Shown here: in pieces, positions 28,888 to 40,209 of the stretch
How positions within the stretch are numbered: the first letter of the stretch is position 1
How the letters are laid out: every line of letters begins with the position of its first letter
From: Bauldia litoralis
GTDB lineage: Bacteria > Pseudomonadota > Alphaproteobacteria > Rhizobiales > Kaistiaceae
DNA length: 44,376 bases
Reading direction: 5' to 3'
NCBI GenBank assembly: GCA_945882315.1
Contig: CAMCWB010000030.1
Location: forward strand, 1-44,376
Position numbers and translations under genes: made by a program
The notes under the pieces: model-generated
Told to the model about the DNA's origin: nothing
Seen by the model: only the letters and a program-made list of their open reading frames with translations
Database searches by the model: none

Positions 28888-30011
28888 GTGCGATCCGATG
28901 GGACGAGGGCGGTCAGGGGGACGATCTCGATGCCGCGACGGGCGGCGTCGCGGGCGAAGTCGACGATGCGTTCGATCGTGATCGGAAAGGCGCTGGCCGA
29001 GGCCACCGCGTAGCCGCGGCGCTTGGCGAGCGCCTCGATCTCGGCGAGACGCGCGTCGATCGCCTTGGCGTCGGTCTCGGCGTCGATGACCGCGTCGGCA
29101 CGGATGAAGGGCGTCAGGCCCTTGGCGATCTGGTCGGCGCGGCTGGCGCCGGAGGAGCCGTCGTCGAAATAGAGAAGGCCGCGCTCGCCGACCTCGGCAA
29201 GGACCGGCCTCAGGGCCTCCTCGTCGCCGGTGAAGCGCGCGCCGAGATAGTTGGTGACGCCGACATAGGTCGTCAGCCGGCTCATCAGCCAATGCAGCCG
29301 GTCGAGATTCTCGTCCGCCGGTGCGTCGACGGTGAGCGTGTGCGGGCCGGGGTCGTTGCCGGGATAGCCGTAGGGCTCGAGCGGCACCTGGAGGAGCACC
29401 TCATGGCCGGTGTCGCGGGCCCGGGCGAGAAGCCGGGGCAGGTCTTTGGAATAAGGCGCGAAGGCCAGCGTGACCTCGCCCGGCAGTTCCTCGATCGCCG
29501 TGTTGCTGCCGTCGCGGGCGACGCCGATGCCGCCGACGACGATGGCGATGCGGCTCGCCGAGCCGGCCGGCGGCTCGGCGGGGCGGGCATAGGCATCCAT
29601 CGGGCGCATCCCGTCCGGGCCGATGCGCGGCAGCAGGCCATGCTCGCCATCCTCGACGAGCTCTTCGATCGGCGCCGTCGCCAGCCGGATCGGCGGTGCG
29701 GCGGAGGGGTCGGTGATGACGACTTCGCCAGTATCGAGATCGCTCAGACCGCCGTCCGGGACGGCTTCGATCAGGCCGGGGCTGCCCGGCGGGAAGATCT
29801 TCGTCGCCTTGGCCAGGGGCTTGGCCGGCGTCGCGTCGGCCGCGACCGTCATGGTCTCGCCCGGTATCGGCGCGGTCATGTAGCGGACCGCTCCGATCGC
29901 CGCGATCGCCGCAAGCAGCGCGGCGGCGGTCGCATAGATGAGTGGACGGCGGCGCGACGACCGACGCTCTCCGGGCAGGCCGAGAGGCTTGGTCAGTTCG
30001 TCGTCGGGCAT
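28884..30011 (-). CDS. Divergent polysaccharide deacetylase family protein (DUF610)
   Basis: The 375-residue protein has a short cytoplasmic N-terminus, one membrane anchor (about 24-43, [19 protein letters not shown]) and a periplasmic C-terminal domain (about 150-375). That domain has the DUF610 pattern: [45 protein letters not shown] and [11 protein letters not shown]. The family has a polysaccharide-deacetylase-like barrel and is nearly always linked to ctpA and an EnvC-like gene, as here, so it probably acts in peptidoglycan or envelope processing. Catalytic activity is unproven. It overlaps rppH. Confidence 0.88.
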   Translation of the reverse strand: MPDDELTKPLGLPGERRSSRRRPLIYATAAALLAAIAAIGAVRYMTAPIPGETMTVAADATPAKPLAKATKIFPPGSPGLIEAVPDGGLSDLDTGEVVITDPSAAPPIRLATAPIEELVEDGEHGLLPRIGPDGMRPMDAYARPAEPPAGSASRIAIVVGGIGVARDGSNTAIEELPGEVTLAFAPYSKDLPRLLARARDTGHEVLLQVPLEPYGYPGNDPGPHTLTVDAPADENLDRLHWLMSRLTTYVGVTNYLGARFTGDEEALRPVLAEVGERGLLYFDDGSSGASRADQIAKGLTPFIRADAVIDAETDAKAIDARLAEIEALAKRRGYAVASASAFPITIERIVDFARDAARRGIEIVPLTALVPSDRT

Positions 30012-30086
30012 CGCCTCGCTGCCTCTCTTCGCAAGACCGGCGGCACTGGGCCGCCGGTCTGCATCGCGAATCTTACGTCCGAAAGC

Positions 30087-31430
30087 CTAGTTCGGAATGC
30101 CACGTTCCGGGTCGGGCGGGAAGGCGCTGTTGACCTTGATGCCGCGCAGGAGGTCGAGGGCATGGTTGAGCTGCTTGTCGTCCTTGGGGTCCGGCGGGAC
30201 ATAGGCGAGCGAGCCCGACTCTTCCTTGCCTTCCTCGGCGGTTTCGCCGGTCAGGTGGCCGCGAAGGCTGGCTTCGCCGCGCGGCTCGATCGCGGTCTGC
30301 TGGGCCGCGAGTTCCGGCGGCAGTTCCTGGATCACCTCGATGTCGGGATCGATGCCCTTGGCCTGGATCGAGCGGCCGGACGGCGTGTAGTAGCGCGCCG
30401 TGGTCAGCCGCAGCGCGCCGTTCGAGCCGAGCGGGATGATCGTCTGGACCGAACCCTTGCCGAAGGAGCGCGTGCCGACGATCGTTGCGCGGCCGTGGTC
30501 CTGGAGGGCGCCGGCGACGATTTCCGAGGCCGAGGCCGAGCCACCATTGACCAGAACGACGACCGGCTTCTTGTGGGTCAGGTCGCCGGCATTGGCGCTG
30601 TGGCGCTGGGTCTCCTCGGCATGCCGGCCGCGGGTGGAGACGATCTCGCCACGGTCGAGGAAAGCGTCGGAGACGGCGATCGCCTGGTCGAGCAGGCCGC
30701 CGGGATTGTTGCGCAGGTCGATGACGTAGCCCTTGACCTTGGCCGCCCCGACATCCTTCTCGATCGTCTCGACGGCTTCCTTGAGGCCGTCAAAGGTCTG
30801 CTCGTTGAAGGTCGTGACGCGGACGTAGCCGACCTCGCCCTCGACGCGGGAGCGGACCGAGTGGATGGTGATGATGTCGCGGACGAGACGGACATCGAAG
30901 GGCTTCTCGACGCCCTTGCGGACGATGCCGAGGATGATCGGCGTGTTGACGTCGCCGCGCATCCGGTCGACGGCCTGGTTGAGGTTCAGGCCCTGAATGC
31001 TTTCGCCGTCGAGCGAGACGATGATGTCACCGGCAAGGATGCCGGCGCGCGCCGCCGGGGTATCGTCGATCGGCGAGACCACCTTGATGATCCCTTCCTC
31101 CATCGTGACCTCGATGCCGAGCCCGCCGAACTTGCCGCTCGTCTGGACCTGCATGTCCTTGAAGTCCTTGGAGCTGAGATAGCTCGAATGCGGATCGAGC
31201 GAGGTCAGCATCCCGTCGATGGCCGTTTCGATCAGGGCCGTGTCGTCGGGGCTCTCGACGTAGTCGGCGCGGACGCGCTCGAAGACGTCGCCGAAGAGAT
31301 TGAGTTGCCGATAGGTGTCGGACGCGGCCGCGATGGCCGATCCGCCGGCGAGAAGTCCCGACTGGGTGAGCGATATGGCACCGAAAGCGCCCATCGCGAC
31401 ACCGGCGAGTAGCAAAGTAGCCTTGCGCAT
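30087..31430 (-). CDS. ctpA: Carboxyl-terminal processing protease (S41 family)
   Basis: CtpA is a periplasmic serine protease that trims C-termini of target proteins and in other bacteria controls peptidoglycan hydrolases. The 447-residue product has a signal peptide or anchor (about 1-36), a PDZ domain (about 97-185, GLGIEVTMEEG to LVRD) and the S41 protease core with Ser300 (GGSASASEI) and Lys325 (RSFGKGS). The C-terminal 80 residues are acidic and less conserved. Its start overlaps the stop of the EnvC-like gene by one base (TAATG), implying coupled expression. Confidence 0.95.
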   Translation of the reverse strand: MRKATLLLAGVAMGAFGAISLTQSGLLAGGSAIAAASDTYRQLNLFGDVFERVRADYVESPDDTALIETAIDGMLTSLDPHSSYLSSKDFKDMQVQTSGKFGGLGIEVTMEEGIIKVVSPIDDTPAARAGILAGDIIVSLDGESIQGLNLNQAVDRMRGDVNTPIILGIVRKGVEKPFDVRLVRDIITIHSVRSRVEGEVGYVRVTTFNEQTFDGLKEAVETIEKDVGAAKVKGYVIDLRNNPGGLLDQAIAVSDAFLDRGEIVSTRGRHAEETQRHSANAGDLTHKKPVVVLVNGGSASASEIVAGALQDHGRATIVGTRSFGKGSVQTIIPLGSNGALRLTTARYYTPSGRSIQAKGIDPDIEVIQELPPELAAQQTAIEPRGEASLRGHLTGETAEEGKEESGSLAYVPPDPKDDKQLNHALDLLRGIKVNSAFPPDPERGIPN

Positions 31431-32779
31431 TATCCGCCAACCTTCTGGTCACTTGAATCGGCCCACCACGGAGCCGAATCGATGGAATTCCCGTTTTTCC
31501 GAAATTCGATATAGAGCACGGGCTGGGCAGCGCCTATGTCCACGGGGCCGGCACTTGCAAGCCGCGGTGTCGCCATCGCCGCGACCGGCTCACCCGCCAG
31601 AACGAACTGCCCGAGCTGGACATCGATGCGCTCCATGCCGGCCAGGAGGACATGATAGCCACCGCCGGCGTTTATGATCAAGAGTTGCCCGTAGCTGCGG
31701 AACGGGCCGGCATAGACGACCCAGCCGTCGGCCGGCGAACTCACCTGGGCGCTGGCGCGGGTCGAGAGCGAAATACCCTGCGCAGTGCCGCCGAGATCGT
31801 CGCGGTCGCCGAAACGCTTGACTTCGCGGCCGTTGACCGGCTGCGGCAGAAGTCCCTTGGCCTCGGCGAAGGCAACGGCCGGCGCCATGCGCCCGGCGCT
31901 GCCAAGCGAGGTCGGCGGCGCCGAATCGGGGGCGCTTTCGATGGCCGCATCCGATTTATCGGCCTCGGCCGAGGCCTTGGCGGATGCCGCGATCTCCTTC
32001 TCCATCATGGCGATGAGGTCGCGGAGGCTGACGGCCTGCTCGGCCAATGCGGCGGCTTTGCGCTGTTCCTCGGCGAGCGCCACTTCGGAGGCGGCGCGGC
32101 GGGCCCGCTTTTCCTCGAGCAGAAGCCTGATTCGCGTCCGATCCTCGGCCAATGAGGTCGCGTCGGCGCGCAGGCGGTCGCGTTCGCGGCCGATTTCGGA
32201 ACGCAGCGCTATCAATTGTTTGAGATCGGCCGTCAATTCCAGCGCGGCGCCGCGCAGCGTCGGGACCACGGCGCCGAGCAGGATCGCGCTGCGCACCGAG
32301 GCCAGCGCATCCTCCGGCCGCACGAGAAGGGCCGGGGGCGGGCGGTGGCCCATCCGCTGCAGCGCGGCCAGCACCTCCGCCAGCACGCCGCGGCGTTCGA
32401 CCAGCGAGGCCCGGATCTCGGCCTCATTGTTGGAAAGGGCGCCCATGCGCTGCTCGGTCTTCTCGATCTCGCCTTCCAGCGCCTGGACCCGCTTGCCGGT
32501 GCCGATCAGCGTCTGGTTGAGCGTCGCATTGTCCTTGTCGAGCGCCTCGATCTCGGCCCGGAGTTCGCCCTGCCGCCCTTCGGTCAGCGCGATGTCGCGG
32601 GCGATCGCGTCGAGCTCGGCCTTGCGGGCCTCGCGCGCTTCCGGCGACAGCGGTTCGCTGTCCTGAGCGTAGGCCGGCGACGGAACAGCCGCCAGCGGAC
32701 CGCCAAAGCTCGCAATCAAAGCGAGGGCGGCGGCCTTCAGGACGACAGTGTCGGCCAAGGCAGCTCGGGGAAAAGTCAA
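31430..32779 (-). CDS. EnvC-like murein hydrolase activator (coiled coil plus degenerate LytM/M23 domain)
   Basis: EnvC-type proteins activate cell-wall amidases during daughter-cell separation. The product has a signal peptide ending near PSPAYAQDS, a long coiled coil (about 40 to 290 from this start) and a C-terminal M23 domain. In that domain the HxH-type metal site is replaced (GGGYHVLLAGMERIDV), as expected for a non-catalytic activator. The reading frame is open to a TTG at 32854, but those first 25 residues do not look like a signal peptide; the TTG at 32779, with AGAAGG just upstream, gives a proper one. It is in line with ctpA. Confidence 0.88.
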   Translation of the reverse strand: MTFPRAALADTVVLKAAALALIASFGGPLAAVPSPAYAQDSEPLSPEAREARKAELDAIARDIALTEGRQGELRAEIEALDKDNATLNQTLIGTGKRVQALEGEIEKTEQRMGALSNNEAEIRASLVERRGVLAEVLAALQRMGHRPPPALLVRPEDALASVRSAILLGAVVPTLRGAALELTADLKQLIALRSEIGRERDRLRADATSLAEDRTRIRLLLEEKRARRAASEVALAEEQRKAAALAEQAVSLRDLIAMMEKEIAASAKASAEADKSDAAIESAPDSAPPTSLGSAGRMAPAVAFAEAKGLLPQPVNGREVKRFGDRDDLGGTAQGISLSTRASAQVSSPADGWVVYAGPFRSYGQLLIINAGGGYHVLLAGMERIDVQLGQFVLAGEPVAAMATPRLASAGPVDIGAAQPVLYIEFRKNGNSIDSAPWWADSSDQKVGG

Positions 32780-32885
32780 AAAGCCTTCTGTCCGGCGCAG
32801 ACGCGGCGCGTCTGATTCACGAGCATCACAGCGATCTCGGTAATTTTCCGTCAAAATGCGGCCGAAGAGCGGCTTCCTATCGTCT

Positions 32886-33365
32886 TTAATCGCGATGGTA
32901 AGGATGGCCGGAGAGGATCGTCACGGCCCGGTAGAGCTGTTCCCAGAGCATCAGCCGCACCATCTGATGCGGCCAGGTCATGGCGCCGAAGGCGAGCGTC
33001 AGTTCGGCCCGGTCGAGGATCGCCTGTCCGTGTCCGTCGGCGCCGCCGATGGCGAAGACGATTTCCTCCTTGCCGGCATCGCGCCATTTGCCGAGCCTTT
33101 CGGCGAAGGCGCGGCTGTCGAGGACCCGGCCATGCTCGTCGAGCGCGACGAGCACCGATTTCGGCGACAGCACGCCGGCTAGTTCTGCGGCTTCCTGATC
33201 CTTGCGGACGGTGCTGGAACTGCCCCGGCTCTCGGTGAACTCGCGGCTGTCGAAGGAGAGGCCGATCTTGCGGCCGGCGGCATCGGCACGGCTTTTCAGG
33301 CGCTCGGCGATATCGCGCTCGGGTCCGGCCTTCAGACGGCCGATCGCAGCGATCTTTATCTTCAT
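32886..33365 (-). CDS. rlmH: 23S rRNA (pseudouridine1915-N3) methyltransferase RlmH
   Basis: RlmH methylates pseudouridine 1915 in helix 69 of 23S rRNA on the assembled ribosome, using SAM through a knotted (SPOUT) fold. The 159-residue protein has the SAM-binding loop FAIGGADGHG (about 103-112) and ends with the family signature LSGHPYHRD. It sits between rsfS and the envelope genes, the order usual in rhizobia. Confidence 0.95.
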   Translation of the reverse strand: MKIKIAAIGRLKAGPERDIAERLKSRADAAGRKIGLSFDSREFTESRGSSSTVRKDQEAAELAGVLSPKSVLVALDEHGRVLDSRAFAERLGKWRDAGKEEIVFAIGGADGHGQAILDRAELTLAFGAMTWPHQMVRLMLWEQLYRAVTILSGHPYHRD

Positions 33366-33402
33366 CGCGGTGTCGGCAACGCTGCCGGCAGGCCCGGTGC
33401 CG

Positions 33403-33894
33403 TCAGACGGCGATCGGGCCGGCGGGGTGCTCGGCGCGCCACATCTTCTCGATATTGTAGAAGGACCGGACTTCCGGGCGGAAAATATGGACGATGATGT
33501 CGCCGGCGTCGATCAGGACCCAGTCGCAATGCGGCATGCCGGCGACCCGGATATCCTGGCCTCCGGCAGTCTTGAGGTCCTCGACAACGCGGTCGGCGAT
33601 GGCACCCACATGCCGCTGCGATCGGCCGGTGGCGACGACCATATGGTCGCTCATCGACGATTTACCGGTGATGTCGATCGAAACGGTTTCCTCGGCCTTG
33701 GATTCGTCCAGACTTTCGAGGATCACCTTGAGGGCGTCGGGGGCCGCCAGTTCGCGGCGGACGGACGCTAAACGGGGCGAGCGAGCTGGCGCTTGCCCGG
33801 CACGGGTGGCTGTAGTCAGCGTTCGATCCCTTCCTTCTGACCCTTCAGGCCAGCAATACGCCGTCCTTCCATCCGGGTCGACTAGTACCGCCAC
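33403..33894 (-). CDS. rsfS: Ribosome silencing factor RsfS
   Basis: RsfS binds ribosomal protein L14 and blocks subunit joining when nutrients are low. Homology starts around ALKVILESLDESKAEETVSIDITGKS and includes SDHMVVATGRSQRHVGAIAD and DWVLIDAGDIIVHIF. The longest frame starts at a GTG at 33894, giving 163 residues, but that codon lies inside an 18-base inverted repeat and has no ribosome site. An alternative is a CTG at 33819 preceded by AGAAGGAAGGG, which would give about 138 residues and fit rhizobial homologues better. The true start is unresolved. Confidence 0.9.
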   Translation of the reverse strand: MAVLVDPDGRTAYCWPEGSEGRDRTLTTATRAGQAPARSPRLASVRRELAAPDALKVILESLDESKAEETVSIDITGKSSMSDHMVVATGRSQRHVGAIADRVVEDLKTAGGQDIRVAGMPHCDWVLIDAGDIIVHIFRPEVRSFYNIEKMWRAEHPAGPIAV

Positions 33895-33902
33895 GGCGGT
33901 AC
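33885..33902. repeat. Perfect 18-base inverted repeat ahead of rsfS
   Basis: GTACCGCC and GGCGGTAC are separated by two bases. As RNA on the minus strand it gives a 7-bp hairpin with a 4-base loop between nadD and rsfS. There is no T-run, so termination is unlikely; processing or attenuation is possible. Confidence 0.5.
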
Positions 33903-33934
33903 GCCTTAAAGATAGGCACCGGAGGGTGACGCTT

Positions 33935-34567
33935 TCAAGACGTGGATCGCGGTTTCCTTAAGGCCCGGAGTTGCGTCGAGGACAGCGGGATGTGGGGCCG
34001 CGACAGGAAAGTCCAGGCAGGCGGGGCCTCGGAGGCGAGATTTGCCGCCGCCTGTTCGGGCAGGCGCCAGGCCGCGAGCGAATGTGCCGCGGGGCCGGCG
34101 AGCGCCTTCAGGGCAAGGCCCGGGCGGTTGAAAATGGCGATCGGAACGCTTGCCGCGATCGTCTGCCAGTCCTTCCAGCGGTGGAACTGGGCGAGATTGT
34201 CGGCGCCCATCATCCAGACGACGGAGACCCCGGCGAGCCGCGGCAGCAGCCGGCGCAGCAGCTCGGCCGTGTAATTGGTACCGAGCGTCGCCTCGATGCC
34301 GGTGACGCGGATGCGCGGATGGTTCGCCACGAGGCGGGCAGCGCGGACGCGGCGGTCGAGATCCTCCGACGGCGCGGTCGATTTCAGCGGGTTTTGCGGC
34401 GACACCAGCCACCACACCTGGTCGAGGCCGAGGGCGCGCAGCCCGACCAGGCTGACCTGGCGGTGACCCTCATGGGCGGGGTCGAAGGAGCCGCCGAAAA
34501 TGCCGACGCGCATTCCCGGGAAATGCAGAGGGAGCGCGACCGTGTCGCTGGCCGGTGATTCTTGCAT
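33935..34567 (-). CDS. nadD: Nicotinate-nucleotide adenylyltransferase
   Basis: NadD converts nicotinate mononucleotide and ATP to nicotinate adenine dinucleotide in NAD synthesis. The 210-residue protein has the nucleotidyltransferase motif GGSFDPAHEGH at 25-35 and the C-terminal ISSTxxR-like SSTQLR. The first 19 residues are extra compared with many homologues, so a start at the Met in PGMRVGIFGG (34513) is possible. It follows proA after 12 bases and precedes rsfS, a conserved order. Confidence 0.95.
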   Translation of the reverse strand: MQESPASDTVALPLHFPGMRVGIFGGSFDPAHEGHRQVSLVGLRALGLDQVWWLVSPQNPLKSTAPSEDLDRRVRAARLVANHPRIRVTGIEATLGTNYTAELLRRLLPRLAGVSVVWMMGADNLAQFHRWKDWQTIAASVPIAIFNRPGLALKALAGPAAHSLAAWRLPEQAAANLASEAPPAWTFLSRPHIPLSSTQLRALRKPRSTS

Positions 34568-34579
34568 CAGCCAGGCGGC

Positions 34580-35881
34580 TCAGGGCCGGATCTGGCCGCT
34601 GCCGCGCAGCCGGTATTTGAAGCTGGTCAGCTGCTCGACGCCGACGGGGCCGCGCGCATGCATCTTGCCGGTCGCGATGCCGATCTCGGCACCCATGCCG
34701 AACTCGCCGCCATCGGCAAACTGGGTCGAGGCGTTGTGAAGCACGATGGCGCTGTCGACACGCGACAGGAAGCGCTCGGCGGCGTCCTTGTCGCCGGTGA
34801 CGATCGCGTCGGTGTGGTGCGAGCCGTAGCGCTCGATATGGTCGATCGCGGCATCGACGCCGTCGACCAGCCTCACCGAAATGATCGCGTCGAGATATTC
34901 GGTCGACCAGTCGGCCTCGGTCGCCGGTTTGACATCGGCGACGGCGCGCCGCGTCTCGTCGTCGCCGCGGATCTCGCAGCCGGCTTTCTGCAGCGCTTCG
35001 ACGAGCGGGCGAAGATGGGTGTCCGCGACGGCGCGGTCGACGAGCATGGTCTCGGCGGCGCCGCAGACACCGACGCGGCGCATCTTGGCGTTGACGACGA
35101 TCGTCTCGGCCATCTTCAGATCGGCGGCGCGGTCGACATAGACGTGGTTGACGCCTTCGAGATGCGCGAACACCGGAACGCGGGCTTCCTTCTGGACGCG
35201 CTCGACGAGACTGCGGCCGCCGCGCGGCACGATCACGTCGATGGCGCCGCCGAGGCCCGACAGCATCTCGCCGACGGCGGCGCGGTCGCGGGTCGGCACG
35301 ATCTGGATGGCGTCCTCGGGAAGGCCGGCGGCGGCGAGGCCTTCGGCCAGGCATTGGCGGATGGCGCTGCTCGAGCGGAACGAGTCGGAGCCGCCGCGCA
35401 GGATCGCGGCATTGCCCGCCTTCAGAGCGAGGGCGCCGGCGTCGGCCGTCACATTGGGCCGGCTCTCATAAATGATGCCGATGACGCCCAGCGGCGTGCG
35501 GACGCGTTCGATATGGAGGCCGTTGGGGCGATCCCATTCGGCGATGACAGTGCCGACCGGATCGGGCAGGGCGGCGATCTCCTCGATGCCCTTGACCATG
35601 CCGGCGACGCGCTCGGGCGTCAGCGTCAGGCGGTCGATGAAGGAGCCGGTGACGCCGGCGGTCCGGGCATTGGCGACATCGACCGCATTGGCGGCGAGGA
35701 TAGCCGCCTCGTTGCGGCGGATGGCTGCCGCCATGCCGGCAAGGGCGGCATTCTTCTCGGCCGTGGTGGCGAGCGCCAGGCGGCGGGCAGCGGCGCGGGC
35801 GCGGTCGCCGATCGCCTGCATGCCTGCGGCAATATCGGAGAATTCGTCGGTTTCCGAGGCCAGACGCTGGGCGGCGGTCAT
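34580..35881 (-). CDS. proA: Glutamate-5-semialdehyde dehydrogenase (gamma-glutamyl phosphate reductase)
   Basis: ProA performs the second step of proline synthesis, reducing gamma-glutamyl phosphate with NADPH. The 433-residue protein belongs to the aldehyde dehydrogenase superfamily; the catalytic Cys273 lies in [16 protein letters not shown]. The cofactor part shows [29 protein letters not shown]-like sequence (about 132-160). Its partner proB is 1.1 kb upstream on the same strand, but a plus-strand transporter gene sits between them. nadD follows closely. Confidence 0.96.
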   Translation of the reverse strand: MTAAQRLASETDEFSDIAAGMQAIGDRARAAARRLALATTAEKNAALAGMAAAIRRNEAAILAANAVDVANARTAGVTGSFIDRLTLTPERVAGMVKGIEEIAALPDPVGTVIAEWDRPNGLHIERVRTPLGVIGIIYESRPNVTADAGALALKAGNAAILRGGSDSFRSSSAIRQCLAEGLAAAGLPEDAIQIVPTRDRAAVGEMLSGLGGAIDVIVPRGGRSLVERVQKEARVPVFAHLEGVNHVYVDRAADLKMAETIVVNAKMRRVGVCGAAETMLVDRAVADTHLRPLVEALQKAGCEIRGDDETRRAVADVKPATEADWSTEYLDAIISVRLVDGVDAAIDHIERYGSHHTDAIVTGDKDAAERFLSRVDSAIVLHNASTQFADGGEFGMGAEIGIATGKMHARGPVGVEQLTSFKYRLRGSGQIRP

Positions 35882-36036
35882 AGGGTTTCCTTCCGGATCG
35901 GCCGGGCCGTTCCGCGTTGAGTGTTTCGCACGGCGGCGGGCCTATTGGCAACAATCCGGCTTTGCCGGCTACCCGGCTGGACTTCATCCGGGCGAGGCGT
36001 CAGAAGGGCCGGGAGGAAACGCCGCAAGAGAGAATC

Positions 36037-36960
36037 ATGCCCGGTCGCGGCGCGCCAATCGCGGAACGCCAGAACATCCCGGCCGGAATCGGCCTGATGC
36101 TCCTCGGCTTCCTGCTGTTCTCGGCCAATGACGCGCTCGGCAAATATCTCGCCGGCACCTATTCGCCCGGCCAGATCCTCCTTTTCCGCAGCCTCTTTGC
36201 CCTCGCTTTTCTGGCGCCGGTCATCGCCAGGCGCGGCTATCGCGAACTGATCGGCCTCGAGCGCCCCTGGCTGCAGGTCTTCCGCCTGATCTGCGGAACG
36301 CTGGAGACCTTCCTGTTCTATTGGGCGGTCTCGGTGCTGCCGCTCGCCGATGCGATGACCTATTACCTCGCCGGCCCGATCTACGTGACCGTGATGGCGG
36401 CGCTGTTCCTCGGCGAGCGGGTGGGCTGGCGGCGCTGGCTGGCGGTGGCCGTCGGATTCGTCGGTGTCGTCGTTGCGCTCCAGCCGACCGCCGCCGCCTT
36501 TGGCGGCTACGCGCTCATCGCGCTTGCCGGCAGCATCATCTATGCGGTCTTCATCGCGATGACGCGATCGGTGCGCGGCACGCCGGATATCGCGCTCGCC
36601 TTCTGGCAATTCGCGGCGTCGCTGGTTGCCGGTGCGGTGACGGCGCCCTTCGGCTGGACGCCGCTCGCGAGCCCTGGCGATGTGCTGCTGATCGGCTGCC
36701 TCGGTTTGCTGGCGCTGGTCGCGATCCTCTGCGTCAACCGCTCGCTGATGCTGGCGCCGGCCTCCGTGGTCGTGCCCTACCAGAACACGCTGATCATCTG
36801 GGCGCTGGCCTTCAGTTATTTTTTCTTCGGCGACGTGCCAACCGTCAGCCGCCTGGTCGGCGCGGCGATCATCATCGCCGCCTGCCTCTACATCTTCTTC
36901 CGCGAGCAGAAAGTGGCGCGACGGCCGGAGCCGGATATCGTCGCCGGCCCCGGATCGTAG
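36037..36960 (+). CDS. EamA-family (DMT superfamily) permease between proA and proB
   Basis: The 307-residue inner-membrane protein has about ten helices in two EamA repeats (about 15-135 and 152-290), with the RhaT/EamA-like ends ALFLGERVGW and FFFGDVPTVSRLVGAAIIIAACLYIFF. The substrate is unknown. The ATG at 36037 follows AAGAGAG; upstream frame is open but not conserved. It is on the opposite strand to everything around it. It diverges from proA by 155 bases, and its stop is immediately next to the proB stop, with no gap, so it looks like an insertion into a proB-proA operon. Confidence 0.87.
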   Translation: MPGRGAPIAERQNIPAGIGLMLLGFLLFSANDALGKYLAGTYSPGQILLFRSLFALAFLAPVIARRGYRELIGLERPWLQVFRLICGTLETFLFYWAVSVLPLADAMTYYLAGPIYVTVMAALFLGERVGWRRWLAVAVGFVGVVVALQPTAAAFGGYALIALAGSIIYAVFIAMTRSVRGTPDIALAFWQFAASLVAGAVTAPFGWTPLASPGDVLLIGCLGLLALVAILCVNRSLMLAPASVVVPYQNTLIIWALAFSYFFFGDVPTVSRLVGAAIIIAACLYIFFREQKVARRPEPDIVAGPGS

Positions 36961-38082
36961 TTACTCGCCGCGCAGCGCCATGTCGTCGCGATGGATCATC
37001 TCGGCGCGGCCGGCATAGCCGAGGATCGCCTCGATCTCGCCGCTGTTGCGGCCGGCGATCCGTTCGGCGTCGGCGAGGTCGTAGGCAACCAAGCCGCGGC
37101 CGATCTCTTCGCCCTTCGGCCCCTTGATCGCCACCGCATCGCCGCGCTGGAAGCGGCCTTCGACGCGGCGGACGCCGGCCGGCAGCAGGCTCTTGCCCGC
37201 GCGCAGCGCCCGGATGGCGCCGTCGTCGATGACGAGCGCGCCCTTGGTTTCGAGATGGCCCGAGATCCAGGTCTTGCGCGCCGTAACGGGGTTGGCGTCG
37301 GCGAGGAACCAGGTGCAATTGGCGCCTTCCGAAATACGCCGGATCGGATGGAGCGGCTTGCCGCTGGCGATCACCATCGCCGTGCCGGCGGCGGTGGCGA
37401 TCTTGCCGGCCTCGATCTTGGTCTGCATGCCGCCGCGCGACAGCTCCGAACCGGCGCTGCCGGCCATGGCTTCAATCTCGGGCGTAATCCGCTCGACGAT
37501 CGGCAGGAGCTCGGCCTTCGGATCGAGGGCGGGGGGCGCCGAATAGAGGCCGTCGATGTCGGAGAGCAGGATCAGGAGATCGGCGCCCATCATGGTCGCG
37601 ACGCGGGCGCCCAGCCGGTCATTGTCGCCATAGCGGATCTCGCTGGTGGCGACCGTGTCGTTCTCGTTGATGACCGGGATGGCGCCGAGACGCAGAAGCG
37701 TGGCGATGGTCGAGCGGGCGTTGAGGTAGCGCCGGCGCTCCTCAGTGTCGCCGAGAGTCAGCAGTATCTGGCCGGTGGTGAGTTGGTGGCCGTCGAAGGC
37801 TTCCGACCAGGCGCGCGCCAGTGCGATCTGGCCGATTGCCGCGGCGGCCTGGCTCTCCTCGAGCTTCAGCGCGCCGCGCGGCAGGCCGAGCACGCGCCGG
37901 CCGAGCGCGATGGCGCCCGAGGAGACGACGAGGATGTCGCGCTTGCCCGAGGCGAGACCGGCGAGATCGGCGACCAGGGCCGACAGCCAGTCGGTCTTGA
38001 GGCGGCCGCTCGCCTGGTCGACGAGCAGGGCCGAGCCGATCTTGACGACGATGCGGCGGAAAGCTTCGGGGGTGCGGGTCAC
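36961..38082 (-). CDS. proB: Glutamate 5-kinase
   Basis: ProB phosphorylates glutamate, the first and feedback-inhibited step of proline synthesis. The 373-residue protein has an amino-acid-kinase domain (about 8-260: [43 protein letters not shown]) and a C-terminal PUA domain (about 280-365). The start is a GTG at 38082. It follows obgE by 77 bases, an order common in alphaproteobacteria, but is separated from proA by a reversed transporter gene. Confidence 0.95.
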   Translation of the reverse strand: MTRTPEAFRRIVVKIGSALLVDQASGRLKTDWLSALVADLAGLASGKRDILVVSSGAIALGRRVLGLPRGALKLEESQAAAAIGQIALARAWSEAFDGHQLTTGQILLTLGDTEERRRYLNARSTIATLLRLGAIPVINENDTVATSEIRYGDNDRLGARVATMMGADLLILLSDIDGLYSAPPALDPKAELLPIVERITPEIEAMAGSAGSELSRGGMQTKIEAGKIATAAGTAMVIASGKPLHPIRRISEGANCTWFLADANPVTARKTWISGHLETKGALVIDDGAIRALRAGKSLLPAGVRRVEGRFQRGDAVAIKGPKGEEIGRGLVAYDLADAERIAGRNSGEIEAILGYAGRAEMIHRDDMALRGE

Positions 38083-38159
38083 GGCGAGGGCCGAATTATT
38101 GGGAACGGGCGAGGCGAGTTAGAGCCCGCTTTGCAGTTGGTTTGCAAGGGCTTGCGGAG

Positions 38160-39820
<1,661 letters not shown>

Positions 39821-39841
39821 GGCTTCCTCCGATCAGGCACG

Positions 39842-39871
39842 AAAAAGGGGAGATGGCGCCCCATCTCCCCT
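39842..39871 (-). terminator. Intrinsic terminator of the rplU-rpmA operon
   Basis: On the minus strand an 11-bp stem (AGGGGAGATGG with its complement) has a 4-base loop and runs into TTTTT. It lies about 55 bases after the rpmA stop. Confidence 0.9.
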
Positions 39872-39927
39872 CTTCGAATTCCTGAAGTCGCCGGGTCGAT
39901 GTGACGCCGGCAACTGAAGTCAGCCGG

Positions 39928-40197
39928 CTATTCTGCAGCCTCCATAGCCGGATTGACCGACACATAAGTGCGGCCGTTGGCTTTGGTGCGGAAGGCTACG
40001 GTGCCGTCGGTGACGGCAAAAATCGTATGGTCCCGGCCAAGGCCAACCCCGGTGCCGGGGCGCCACTTGGTGCCGCGCTGACGGATGAGGATGTTGCCGG
40101 AGATGACGCGCTCTCCGCCGAACTTCTTCACGCCGAGCCGCTGGCCGGCCGAATCGCGGCCGTTACGGGACGAGCCGCCTGCTTTCTTGTGAGCCAT
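39928..40197 (-). CDS. rpmA: 50S ribosomal protein L27
   Basis: L27 lies near the peptidyl-transferase centre; its N-terminal tail reaches the P-site tRNA. The 89-residue protein starts [24 protein letters not shown], with no removable N-terminal extension of the kind found in Firmicutes. It follows rplU by 12 bases, the universal pair, and is followed by a strong terminator. Confidence 0.98.
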   Translation of the reverse strand: MAHKKAGGSSRNGRDSAGQRLGVKKFGGERVISGNILIRQRGTKWRPGTGVGLGRDHTIFAVTDGTVAFRTKANGRTYVSVNPAMEAAE

Positions 40198-40209
40198 CGC
40201 GGTGTCTCC

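Noticed and set aside
29292-31412. 706-codon plus-strand frame across the deacetylase and ctpA genes
   Set aside because: It spans two well-supported opposite genes and their gap and has no recognisable domain.
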